A stretch of DNA of 64,000 bases from Tethya wilhelma. Lineage: Eukaryota; Porifera; Demospongiae; Tethyida; Tethyidae. Positions 23,921-34,387 of this stretch are shown here, piece by piece (position 1 is the stretch's first letter; every line of letters starts with the position of its first letter). Where the stretch lies: positions 7,711,687-7,775,686 of the forward strand of contig CAXIPT010000001.1 in the NCBI GenBank assembly GCA_964030475.1, read 5' to 3'. The notes below the pieces were generated by a model. It was not told where the DNA came from and ran no database searches. It worked only from the letters and a program-made list of their open reading frames with translations. Made by a program: the position numbers and the translations under genes.

Positions 23921-24169
23921 AATAATAATTATTATAGCTACTTGGCAATGCATGACCAATGTATATAAATTATACCACATGGTCAATTGGCAGTGAACAA
24001 GTCATACTGTAAAAATATGATAGTGAAAATAGACACAGACATCTACATACTCAACTATTGTAGAGAGCAGAGTATATGAGACTGATTTCTAGCATCAATG
24101 ATTATTTCAATTCTTGTATTTGGGTTGCTTATACTTAAGCTAGGATCACACAATTATTGAGCTAGAGTA

Positions 24170-24790
24170 AATTAATTAACCAGCTTGCTGATGAGTTGTC
24201 AGATTGGTGCTAGGATAAAAAGGCCCTGAATAGGACGATCAACGTGGCTGCCAGCAAATATCCTTGCAATGCACCCCTGGATTGTACAGCTTGATACTAT
24301 GGAGGTTTCTCAGCATTTCTTTGTAGACAGTATAACACATGATAATAGGGATCTGCACGACTCCAAATAATGATCATCACAGTCTTAATTGATGTGATGG
24401 AAATTATCATCAGCAGTAGCATTTGCATAAACAGTGCAAATCTATGCAAGGAGTAAGTCAAGTCCATGCAACAGTTGACAAAAAAGTATCAAACGTACAA
24501 TCGAAGATTGAATTTCCTTTTGTTTTCCTCAATAGACTTGACTGACTTATTACATCATGCATGGATACTAAGGTTGGACAGCCCTTAATTGAATAATAAT
24601 TTATATTACCGGTAAGCAGTTTGAAGGCATATACCTTGATCCACTTGACCAACTGGTACTGTGCTCCAGTAAGAGCTCCAATGTGCAAAAGAAGAAACCT
24701 CCATCGAACATTATGAGAAGTAGAGAATGCCTGAAGGCCTTTATTGAGAGGAAGCAAAGATCCCTGGATCACCAGGAAGATTGCAGTTCT
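24170..24790 (-). pseudogene. Decayed class C receptor relic with transposon insert
   Basis: Reading the minus strand, pieces of a receptor 7TM region are recognisable: a relative of the segment after TM2-TM3 near 24460-24540, then sequence matching ISITSIKTVMIIIWS.ADP near 24345-24440, then remnants of the C-terminus near 24175-24250. They are broken by stops and by unrelated sequence (24545-24790) that recurs at 56660-56850. The corresponding plus-strand relic at 50640-50890 lacks about 400 bp of this. Confidence 0.6.
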
Positions 24791-25267
24791 CTATAGAAGT
24801 ACTAAAAATTTGGTAGCTTGCCGACAATCAGGGAGTTATGCACCCTGGTGCCTTCATTTTGGATAGCAGGCACACTCCCTTATGTGAAAGGTCAAAGGGA
24901 AGCCTGGAGATGAGGCTATAATGACTGATAGCAATATATAGAGGTATATGGATGCTTGACCAGTATACAGTGTAATTACATGTACATGAAATTTTTACAG
25001 TAAACAAACTGCTATAATATAATTATATTAGAATACTCATACACATCTATATACATGCACTGGCTGGAAACAAAATTAATATTAAAAACGCTGCATGTGA
25101 GTTCATGAACATCTTTATGATATATACTGTTCTTTAGTAATTATCACATACTACCTAATACTAGTCAACAAAACTTAAATCACATAATTAAAACATTACT
25201 TAGTCTAATGGCTATTATAACAAAATCAATTTCGATTAAAGTCAAGGTCAGCACGTGACAATTATTT

Positions 25268-26353
25268 CTATTCTTGTATTTGTGTTGATAGTGTAGTTTT
25301 AGAATCAACTGAGCTAGACTTAGAAGTGAATTCATTAGCCACAGTGTTGATAAGCTTATGGATAGGTGCTGAAACTTTTGGCATGAAAAGAAAAAAGATG
25401 ATTATCATGGCTCCTAGCAGATATGCTACGCTAAGGACAACTTTACTGTCAATACTCTCACCAGATAGACGCAGGATACCCCATAGGGAACTCGCAATGA
25501 TTATGTCCAAAAATAGAGCCATTATCAAAGCATTTATCTTCTTTGTGTCTTTGAAGTCTTTCTGTTCAATCTTCCTTGTCTTGATTGCAAGAACAGCAAG
25601 GATTAGAAACAAAAGACCAGTGAAAACAAAAGCAAGAAGTAACCATATGCCAGTGTGGTTAGAAGAGCAGGACTGTATAACTTGATAGTATGGAGGCTGT
25701 GCATTCAATGATAGTATTTCTTCATGGATAGTATGCCATGGATCCACAATACTCCAAATGATGATCATCACAATCTTAACTGCAATGATGGCAATTATAA
25801 TCAGCAGTAGCATTTGATCAGTCCAAATTTTTCCAATTTTTTTAGGAACAATATGTTTAAATATTTGATGGATACGTAAGGTCTTTGCAATCAAAGTTGC
25901 AAGGAGCAAGTCAAGTCCAACAGTTAACAAAAAAACTTCACACGTGCAACCAAAGATTGAATATCCTTTGTTTTTATCAATAGTTGGAAGAATAAAATGA
26001 GCGCTGATTGTGTACATAAAGGAAGATATCTGTACCATATAGCAGCCTATAAAAATACAAATACTCAAGGAGAAGCTTGAGGTCTTCACTTCAGGTTCAT
26101 TTCGAAAGCAAATAAAAAGAAAAAGTAGCAAAGTTTCCACAAGCATACACCCGACGACTAAGGTAAGTAAGAGTGCTGTTAAAGCTTCAGAGTAAAGAAG
26201 ATAAACTCTTTCCAGTTCATCACTAGGAAACTCATGAATTGTTAAATTCCACACTGTTTCATTTGTAAGTAAATTGAGCAAACCAAGTTGAACATATTGA
26301 CCATTTATGATCTGTAAAACTTCTGTTGGAACGTTAAGTCCATTCAAACATTC
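25268..26353 (-). pseudogene. GABA-B-like receptor, C-terminal half only, next to an assembly gap
   Basis: 361 in-frame codons matching residues ~356-716 of the receptor at 48140-50290, with only about eight to ten amino-acid differences (for example IIWSIVDPWHT against IIWSLADPWHT). It covers the end of the ligand domain, all seven helices and the C-terminal SSSVDSKTTLSTQIQE. Its 5' end is exactly the NNN gap at 26354-26356, and sequence beyond the gap is unrelated. The fragment may therefore be an intact gene or allele cut by assembly and need not be a biological pseudogene. It lies opposite in orientation to the main array. Confidence 0.8.
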
Positions 26354-26356
26354 NNN
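26354..26356. other. Assembly gap (NNN)
   Basis: Three Ns separate the receptor fragment from non-homologous sequence. Together with the N at 23440 they bracket the inverted 23.5-26.35 kb block. Confidence 0.95.
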
Positions 26357-26552
26357 TAGCATTGCTTCCCTTTTCAATGGCTTATGCTTGCCAGTATTTG
26401 TGTTCATATTAAAAACTTTGTACATTGTTTCTGCATAAACTAGTGATTGTTGTGTGTTGCTTCAACTGCAAAGGTTGTCCTAAGCCAACTGATTGCAGGA
26501 TATTATAGCATAACAATTAATGCTCATCACTATAACTGTAAACATACATAAA

Positions 26553-26588
26553 CAAGGAGTGGGCGAGCGAAGCGAGCCCCACTCCTTG
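26553..26588. repeat. Perfect 11-bp-arm hairpin
   Basis: CAAGGAGTGGG at 26553-26563 pairs perfectly with CCCACTCCTTG at 26578-26588 around a CGAGCGAAGCGAGC loop. Such GAGCGAAGCGAGC-cored hairpins look like tips of small palindromic repeats. Confidence 0.7.
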
Positions 26589-26599
26589 TAGGATATATA

Positions 26600-27400
26600 A
26601 AAAAGCATGAGAATCTGAAACAGTAAGCAATTGAGAAACAAAATAAAAGCATCAACATGATCGTATATAGGCTTGGTAGTAATTATAAAGTTGATGCTTG
26701 TGGGATAGCAGTGCTCTGTTGTTGCTGATGGCCATGAGGTGCATGGTATTGGTGGCTGTACACCTGTAAGACGAAAGTTTCTTCCTGGTGGGATGTGCTA
26801 CAGGGGGACCAAAAGATGTCGGTGTTGGTTTCGACTTCAAACCCAGGCACTCCGGCCATCTTTACTCTGATACCTAATAGACAAAACGATTGTCAATGTC
26901 CTCATCACCACTCTAAGTAGCTACATCACCAACTTTTGAAATTAACGGCACTACGACTTAACTTCACACTTAACCACTGTGACTGTACGACTTGTCACAT
27001 TGGGCAATGAAGGGTATTTTCGTACTCTTGACAAAAGACAGAGTATTCATCTTGCTGAGCACACAAATCTATAGTCAATCTCAGATTCAGTTAGGATGAC
27101 CTCGGGATTCTCACGATAGATAGCTAGAAGATAGTCAGTCTGTCACCGTCCATTGGCTCACCAATCAAGCAGCGGAGGTCCACAGAAACTTGATCAGTAT
27201 CAGACTGAGAGGGTAGTGATATGGACTGCTGCCATCATAATTCACAGGCTTAGCATCCAAGGATTGCTGCAGACTATTAAACCCTAACTTGAACAGAATG
27301 GTGGGCACTATTTCTTGAAGAGTTCTTTACAGCAACAGTCTTGCTATTCTTGAGTCTTCGAATTCTGAGCCTTCTTCTCTTAGATTTTTATACCTACAGT
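26600..27400. other. No supported gene
   Basis: Short open segments on the minus strand (for example 26652-26840) have no recognisable domain and no clear splice context. They could be exons of the hypothetical gene at 27402-27725. Confidence 0.35.
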
Positions 27401-27401
27401 A

Positions 27402-27725
27402 TTATTGTCCTTCTTGGCCACTACTTCGATATTTGCAGTCATTTTGGGTCAGAACAAAGAGACAGAGAGGCCACTGGCATTCAGTTTCTTGGTCAAGTTC
27501 CACTGATGACATAAGTTGAGGCCTCAGACAGTTGGAGTCCTTCCTCTTGCCCCGGTATAGCTGAGCAACAAGGGTAGACAAAGGGAAGCCAGTCCTTTGA
27601 AGGGGCTTGAGCTGTCCTTCGATCACAACAACTGAGATCAACTCACTAGCAAGGGCTAACATCATGTTTGAGTCCTTATGGCACGAGCCAGAGCACAGTG
27701 CTATTAAAATATTGCGATCCCGCAT
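27402..27725 (-). CDS. Hypothetical protein, 107 residues
   Basis: Not recognised. It starts at ATG (27725) and runs to a TAA. The composition is protein-like and not repeat-driven (MMLALASELISVVVIEGQ, FPLSTLVAQLYRGKRK, QWPLCLFVLTQNDCKY). Ordinary sequence with many conserved-looking hydrophobic and charged positions makes a real exon plausible, but no domain, signal peptide or partner was identified. A GC-rich region follows upstream at 27790-28040. It could also be part of an old transposon. Confidence 0.3.
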   Translation of the reverse strand: MRDRNILIALCSGSCHKDSNMMLALASELISVVVIEGQLKPLQRTGFPLSTLVAQLYRGKRKDSNCLRPQLMSSVELDQETECQWPLCLFVLTQNDCKYRSSGQEGQ

Positions 27726-27757
27726 ACAGACGTCATAGTCAACGTCATGTATATGAT

Positions 27758-27799
27758 GAACACGTACGTTAATTAGATTTATATTTCCGGTGCCCTAAC
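27758..27799 (+). repeat. 42-bp inverted-repeat arm (partner 36026-36067)
   Basis: GAACACGTACGTTAATTAGA followed by TTTATATTTCCGGTGCCCTAAC matches the reverse complement of 36026-36067 with one mismatch in 42. The two arms enclose both dispanin genes. The right arm lies about 165 bp upstream of the dispanin B start codon and contains CCGGAAAT. Confidence 0.85.
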
Positions 27800-28040
27800 G
27801 TGAGCAAGCCTTAGCTGGACCATTACAGGCAATGCATCTATGGAGGGGTATATATTCGTGCCAGTATTGGCCGCGTTTGGGCGAGGCTGTAGGCGAGGCA
27901 GTAGGCGAGGCAAGAAAACTGGGACCCAAAATATCAGCAAACATGCCGAGGAAAAAAGCGGGACAAAATCTGAACCCCCTTTGCGAGACAAAAGCCTGGG
28001 CTATGGGCGGCGGCACAAACCCGCCTAGCGCCTTGACTTA
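27790..28040. other. GC-rich island with GGCGAGGC(A)GTA repeats
   Basis: A locally GC-rich stretch with three copies of a 12-base motif around GTAGGCGAGGCA at about 27875-27910. Overlapping ORFs exist on both strands, but none is clearly coding. It may be a CpG-island-type promoter or a transposon fragment. Confidence 0.4.
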
Positions 28041-28502
28041 TCAATCTACGTGCTCATGACTCTTTTTGGACACCTAGAACCTCTATATAGTGCTCACAGA
28101 ACTCGCTGCAAACAAAGGACTGAGTACTATATATATTAAAATCTCTCAGCACAGGATATCACATCATCGATGATTCTTGTTTCCAAAAATTTGGATTCCC
28201 GTCACAGATACAAACAGAATCTCTGATAAAGAGGACAGCTCAAGTCTCTACAAATGACCAACAACACTCACATTTTACAATTTTCTACCTAATCTCTAAA
28301 CAAAGGACATTTTAGGGACAGTAGAAATTTGGCTTTTTTCCGAAAATTTTTAGTCTTTTTGATATGGTGTAACATGTAAAATCATTCAAAATTAATTCTT
28401 TCTTCCCAAATCAGTGAGGGAAGGGGGACATCAAATTCTTAATGAATACTCTTTACACAGTTTCCATAATAAATGCATGACATTAGCTGTATCTCAGTCT
28501 GG

Positions 28503-29423
28503 TTACTGGTAGCATACAGTATAGCAGGTATAGTCACAATATCGGGTGCAATATAACCCAATAGTAAAGTAGAGAGTGACCAGGATGATAGTGATAATGA
28601 TGAGAACACCGTACTTGACAAACATAGCGATGTTGCAACCCAAAGCCAGACGTCCAAACCTTTTGGCTTCTTCGTAGGTTCCCTGATTATTGCGATTATC
28701 CGCCTGTAGTAAGGAAAAAAAAAACGACAAAACTTTGTCATTGCATAGCTGAGAACTGCATGGATCCAGCAAATGTTTCATAAACTTGAGCCATAGTGAT
28801 TGAATCCTACAAGGCACGCATGTGTGTGTAAATTACTTGGCAATTATGCTTTCTAAATTATAGTATTAAAGAATGACATGGCCTAGCTCAGGTTATATTG
28901 TTAAGTAACATTGAAAATTCATTCTGAAACATAAACCGGCAAACTGAGCAAAATGTAGTGACTGTTTAGATGGCTCCATCACAATAACTTGCCAGTACGG
29001 CACTTAACTTCTGTGCATGGTTGCATTAGAAAATCGAGAAAGGGGGAGTGAACAAAATAATTTAAAGATGACGAATATTATTGGGGGCAGGCTATACCCA
29101 GGTGTAGATATATGGCCTTCTATAGGGGGGGTCTGGCATGCTCCCCCAAATACTGCAGCTACTTTCTGTATTAATATGCCAGCTCTCAATGAGAAAGTTT
29201 GGGTGGGAAGCCTCCCCCTTCCCATATAAATGTGCAATATAGACCACTCACAACAATGGCAAAGATGAGTGCAGGAATGAGGCAGATGAATGCCAGTAGG
29301 TTTCCATGTATGAAACAGAGGACCATCATGACTAGAGTCAGAGTGAGATAGGTGGCAGCTCGAGGCCTTGAATGTACCACGACTGCTGGGGGTGCAGCAG
29401 ATGGTTGACTCACAACAACCACA

Positions 29424-29472
<49 letters not shown>

Positions 29473-32400
29473 TGCGTGCGTGTGTGCATGCGTGTGTGTG
29501 TGTGTGTATGTATGCACATGTCTATGTGTAACAGTATAACGCAGAAGATGTATACATGTACATGTAACAGTCACATGCGCGGTAATTAACTTATTATCTT
29601 AAAGTAAACTTGTAACGGTAAAAAGGATTACATTATAGTAAATGACTTAATGATCATGTGAAAATTAACTTGACTGTTGGTGATTATCTCATAATATCTG
29701 GTTGTAAACAGTATAATTATTAATGGTTTTTTTTTTACAGAATTATAAGTTATCATAGGTACGGTAGTACGTATAGTAGGAATGGGCCGACTGTCCCATA
29801 GACACAATACAAAACGTTTATGCTCATAAACTCTCAGAGAATGACAGCTAAGCCTTCAAACACAGATTAAAGCCTCCATTGGATAGTTTTCTAAGTACAT
29901 GCATCAATAAAACCCACGGAAACTCTCTAGAGCACTCTGGAGAAAGCGCTGGCGGGATCGAAGCCAGAACAGTGCAATTTTGTTTTCTTCTTCCTTCCTA
30001 ACTGACAAACTTGAACGCAATTTCCAGACCAACAAAAGGTATTCAGCCAGCTTTGACTGTACAGTGCAACTTGAATTCATCCGAACTACGTCCTTTTGTA
30101 CTCGTTTGGTGCCTAAAAGCTATATAACAAACAAAATCTAGGCATTTTTAAAACTTTGGTATAAAATACTGCATGTACTTGCGCCTATATGCCTCGTCCT
30201 ATATATAGCCTTGTTTCCTTCCTTTTTATAGCACTGCCCATTCCTACACTGCTAATTTTTATGAAATTTTTACTATACTTGTGTATACTAAAGTCATGCA
30301 TTTATTAGAAAAATTTAATTATACACAAAATCATACACGTACAAGTTAAGTTCAAGTAACATGTGCACCAGCATTATGGTACCAGTCCGATCTCTGTGAT
30401 CAGTAGCAAACAAAGTTTTTGGAGGCCTGTGAAATTTTGGGGCTATTTGGCCGACTCTTTGGCAATGTGGCTAAGGTAAGTATTCTCTTTTCAATGATAA
30501 TAAAAATATACTGGACCATGACAAAACTTTCATACAATGGACTGAGAGTGCATTCCTTTTATAGGTGCAGTTTCACATGTGCAGTAGACCTACAATTTCA
30601 ATTTACGTGGAAACAAGGTGCATGTGCACATAATTTTTGAATAATATTTGTACAGAATATGGGCCACAGATCACTAAAGTATGTGTCTCCAAGCAGCGCA
30701 ATTCTCAGGAGAGCCTCTGAGTTAGCTAGATTGTTGGCTTTCCCAGTTGTGTTCTTTCCTGGTTTTCACCAATTATGCAGTTGCCCCATTCTCAATAGTA
30801 GAAGATAGGCACAAAAAAATCCCAATAAGAATGATTCTCATCAACAACTATGACAAATAGTGGGACATAAGTATAGATGGTGTTTATCTTATATTTTCAG
30901 AAGCTAAAAGCTTATAGTTCCTGAGCTTTGTAAGGATTTTCAGTTTAAGCTACATGGCCCAACCCACTAGCATGAGCAGCATACCCTATAGCCGGAAATA
31001 TTGATGGGGATTTTGATTTGATAGTTTGACGGTCAAAGTCCAAATCGTCAAATTTAAATTGGTCAATATTTTTATTTTACGTTCTGCAGAGCAAACCGTC
31101 AAACTTTTTGACCGTCAATATTTCTGGCTATATGGTATTATTGGTGGGCCCCACATATACGTTACATGACATTTGAGTCTGTGCACTTCCGGTTGTGTGA
31201 TCTGTGCAAGACATCATGACCTTTGACCTCAGTTGCCATTGCAGCAAAGATCGCTCTCAGAGGCTGATTGAAGAAAGCTTACGATCTTAAGATTGAAGCA
31301 ATGGCACAAAGAATGAATGAAAGATCGTATAGTCTTCATAAGAATGAATTAAGCCTTCCCTTTCTTGGAGAAAACCGTGATAATTAGCTAAAACTAATCA
31401 AAATAACTTCTAATTGGAAGCAAAAAAGTAATTACCGTATAGCTGGAAAATTTGGCGGGGAATTAAATTTGGCGGATTGGCAGATGGGACTTAGTAGCGC
31501 CAAATTAAAATCCGCCAATATTTAGTGCGTGTGCGTATACGTATACGTAAGTATGCATATTGTGCACGTGATCGGCTCGCTCCGCCAAATTAAAATCCGC
31601 CAAATTCAAAGTTTGCTCAATCCGCCAAATTTAATTCTCGCCAAATTTTCCGGCTATACGGAATAATAATTCCAACTCAAGATACAAACCAATTTGTGAT
31701 GCCTTGTGCTAATGCGCTCGGCAATAAATATATACATGGCATGATATTGGCAGAAGGGTAAACGCATATAAACTTGTATCCTATCTACCTGTCACTAATA
31801 GGGCTTCCTATTGTTGCACAGTGCATGCTGATCAGTAGAGCTGATTAGCAGGTGTTCACATTGCTGACTGTAACAGCTAAAGTAGAGGTACAGCACCCCT
31901 TATCATACTAAAACGACATTTTTGGAACACATTCATGGACTCGTGAGCAAGCCTTTGCGAAGTATAGTCATATAGTGAAACAAATTATATTACAATACAA
32001 CAATGAAAGACTTACAGATGAGCTCTGTTGTCCCATGACAGGTGGAGCAGGAGCGTATCCACCTTGAGGTGCCATCATTGGTGGCTGGCCAGGGTAAGGC
32101 TGGGGAGGAGGAGGAGGAGGTTGAGAGTAGCCCACTGGTCCAGCTGTCGGAGCAGGGTGGTAGGCATCACTCTGAGGAACAGAATGATAAGTGCCTTGAC
32201 TGTTTGTAGTTGTGTATCTGGGAGGTGTAGGGAACTGTGACAATTCTGTATGGAAATTATTGAGGGAAATTTTTTCTAATAATCTGCATAGAGTAGGTGT
32301 GGCATATCTCGGACAACTAAGGAAACACCATCGATTACTGTCAACATTCACTGCGTTTACCTGTATTTTTACTATGTCACATACCAGAACTACCCACCAA

Positions 32401-33950
32401 CATTTTGCAGCTGCACTCGTAACATGACAGCTACTACATCAACGAAGAATTGAAATTACTTGACGCTTTTTCAAGTAGGCAATACTCGGACTTTGTCGAC
32501 CCTTTACCGGACAAGTGTAATACATAATAAATTTCTTAACTATGAACATATTGAACACAACCACATGAATTTTCTGATGTAGCAATGTCAGTACAGTCCA
32601 CATGATGCCATGTTGAATAGTCTGGGTTGTCGCAAATTACCCAATCTGTGTTATCTTCATCATCGTACTCCCACATTTTGCAAACAGGGCATTGTACAGA
32701 AATAAGTAATTTCAGACCTAGTACTGCTTTGACTCTTGTTATTAGTTTTCCCTCTTCCTCTTCCACTACGTCCCTTTCCACTTAAACGGTCTTCTCTCTT
32801 TTTCTGGCTTCTTTTTATGCCTTCTCCTTTTCATACAGTATTTTCTTTTATTCTCTCTTTGCTACGCTGAGCTTTTACAGCCTCTGCTTCATCTTTTTTC
32901 AGCTAAACTCTGCTCTTAATTCTTGGAAAGGACTGGCCTTGGCCCTTGTCTCCTTTCAACTTCAACTTTTCCAGTAACATAATCACACAGAGTACCGTCT
33001 TAGGTATCTTGTACTTGGTTTCTGCTTTTCTATATGACAGCTCTCCTTGCAGTATTTCCTCAATAGCTTTAAGTTCAATAGAGTCTGAAGGCTTTGATGC
33101 TATTTGCTGGGAAAAAATAGGGATTGAACAAGTTCAATATTGGAAGAGGGTATTGGTCTAGTATGTGTCCAGAATCTACCTACACAGGTAGTACTACAAT
33201 AGAATAAATAGTTTAGACAAAGAGAGGGCAAGTGTTGACCAATAGCACACTAGGAAACCTTCTTACATAAAAGAATTTACTGATCTAATTTTTTCCCCCA
33301 GGCGCACTTTAATTTATCCACATCGGGCTCTTAAAAACAGCCAATTTCTTAGCACTCACTTAAAACTACAATATAATTAAAAAGAACAACTCACCGCGTT
33401 CACTTCAACAGCGTATAAAGGTACAATCTCGCTCTAGGTGACAAAGATAAGCACAGCTGCTAACCATCTGGAAGTCTTTCACCACGTGGCAAACATAAAC
33501 GTACCCGGAGGCCGTGTTGCAATCTATTTACGGACGAAAGTTTGCAGAACGTCCGGATATTAACCATGTCCGGAAGTAGGCACACCTACTCTATATTTCA
33601 ACTTGCATGGCATTGATTGTCATACTAAAACTCTACAGCTTTGCATGGTTCTCAGCATAATATTTTTGACCAATCAGTCATTCACTGATAACCTGGAAGT
33701 CACTTAATAGTGTGCATGACATTGGAACTTTAAAGGACTACACCCTCTACAACATCGGCAGGCTATAGTGTACATATTATACATAACTATAGGCCCAGCA
33801 GTCTCTCTCCTTTTTTTTTCTTTTTTACAGGAGTTTTGAGCAGTTCAACGTATCTGTTAATTAATTTACAAGCTTTTTACTACTATCTGTTAATTAATTT
33901 ACAAGCTACTACTTTAGTATAATTATAATACCTTCATTTATCGCTGACAT
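28503..33950 (-). CDS. Dispanin/CD225 two-helix membrane protein, paralog A (four exons)
   Basis: A small membrane protein of the CD225/dispanin (IFITM-related) group. Exons: 33932-33950, 32016-32245, 29252-29425, 28503-28703; 624 nt, 207 residues, all phases matching paralog B. The tiny first exon (MSAINE) was chosen because its phase-1 GTATT donor matches B's first exon. Exon 2 is a cytosolic Pro/Tyr/Gln-rich tail (QPPPPPPQPYPGQ, APAPPVMGQQSSS). Exon 3 carries the first helix (TLTLVMMVLCFIHGNLLAFI). Exon 4 has the conserved YEEAKRFGRLALGCNIAMF loop, the second helix (YGVLIIITIILVTLYF) and a Cys-rich end (CTRYCDYTCYTVCYQ). Family members act at membranes in fusion control or trafficking; the role here is not known. 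Intron 1 holds a dead pogo-like transposase (32536-33130); intron 2 (29426-32015) holds a repeat and two MITEs. Confidence 0.82.
29427..29514. repeat. (GT)n microsatellite
   Basis: A GT run with a few variant positions directly upstream of the exon 3 acceptor of dispanin A (CA repeat on the transcribed strand). A shorter version occupies the same place in paralog B (35021-35030), so the repeat predates the gene duplication. Confidence 0.95.
29755..30250 (-). repeat. Dispersed repeat family A, copy 3
   Basis: Begins ACGGTAGTACGTATAGTAGG then AATGGGCCGACTGTCCCATAGACACAATACAAAA, the reverse complement of the end of the copy at 23455-23920. It diverges after about 29900 and lies in intron 2 of dispanin A. 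Confidence 0.75.
30990..31142. mobile_element. Palindromic MITE, CCGGAAATATTGA ends
   Basis: Left end ATAGCCGGAAATATTGATGG and right end CCGTCAATATTTCTGGCTAT form inverted termini about 150 bp apart. Internal sequence is also self-complementary (TTTGACGGTCAAA / TTTTTGACCGTCAA). No coding capacity. Confidence 0.75.
31436..31672. mobile_element. Palindromic MITE, CCGTATAGCTGGAAAATTTGG ends
   Basis: Left end ACCGTATAGCTGGAAAATTT then GGCGGGGAATTAAATTTGGC; right end GCCAAATTTAATTCTCGCC then AAATTTTCCGGCTATACGG. The arms are close to perfect over about 45 bp. The centre carries a TACGTATACGTA palindrome near 31535. Confidence 0.88.
32536..33130 (-). pseudogene. Dead pogo-like transposase: HTH-psq plus PHD finger
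   Basis: On the minus strand, 33115-32990 encodes IELKAIEEILQGELSYRKAE then TKYKIPKT, a psq-type DNA-binding helix-turn-helix. A frameshift follows, after which LCDYVTGKVEVERRQGP continues in the next frame. Nearby, 32900-32770 gives a Lys/Arg/Glu-rich linker with several stops, and 32700-32545 gives a PHD-like finger (CPVCKMWEYDDEDNTDWVIC, WHHVDC). The DDE catalytic core expected between the HTH and PHD is absent. This is an internally deleted, non-functional copy inside intron 1 of dispanin A. Confidence 0.7.
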
Positions 33951-34387
33951 GTTGAACTTTCCGGACAGAAGTTAGATGAGTAGATCACGATTCACAAATA
34001 TGTTTGAGATACACGGTAACACCTCGGTCCAGGCTGAGACCGCTCCTGAGCCTGCCGCTTACGGCAATTAATATCTGTACTCATGGGCATACTACTGTGG
34101 GCTGTTGGGTGGTGTTGTGGTCGATCTTGACTTGTGACATGACACGTGGATTATCGCCGAGTCATTTGCGCATGCGCGCATGGAAGACTTTGATTGTGAA
34201 TCGTGAACTTAGGAAATTAGGATTCTATGTAACAATTTGTGCAACAGTTATAATAATTATACACATGTGGCCATTTTAATGGTCACATTTTATTAATGTA
34301 TTGAGTCCGTTAATGTTTAAAATTTGGTTATTAATTTTATGATCCATTAAAATTGTGACATGAAGTGGTAGCAGACTTAAGCTGGTA

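Noticed and set aside
23808..23996. 62-codon ORF identical to one at 51033-51221 on the other strand
   Set aside because: It lies in the dispersed repeat and the duplicated noncoding flank; identity reflects the inverted duplication and not protein conservation.
29004..29519. 171-codon ORF beginning with His/Thr repeats
   Set aside because: It is a translation of the CA/GT microsatellite running into a dispanin exon in the wrong frame.
32212..32427. Alternative first coding segment for dispanin A reading straight through 32351-32246
   Set aside because: The read-through sequence has no similarity to paralog B, while the micro-exon at 33932-33950 matches B's first exon in phase and start.
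34004..34279. Plus-strand ORF upstream of dispanin A
   Set aside because: No domain, no splice context, and it overlaps the probable promoter of the minus-strand gene.
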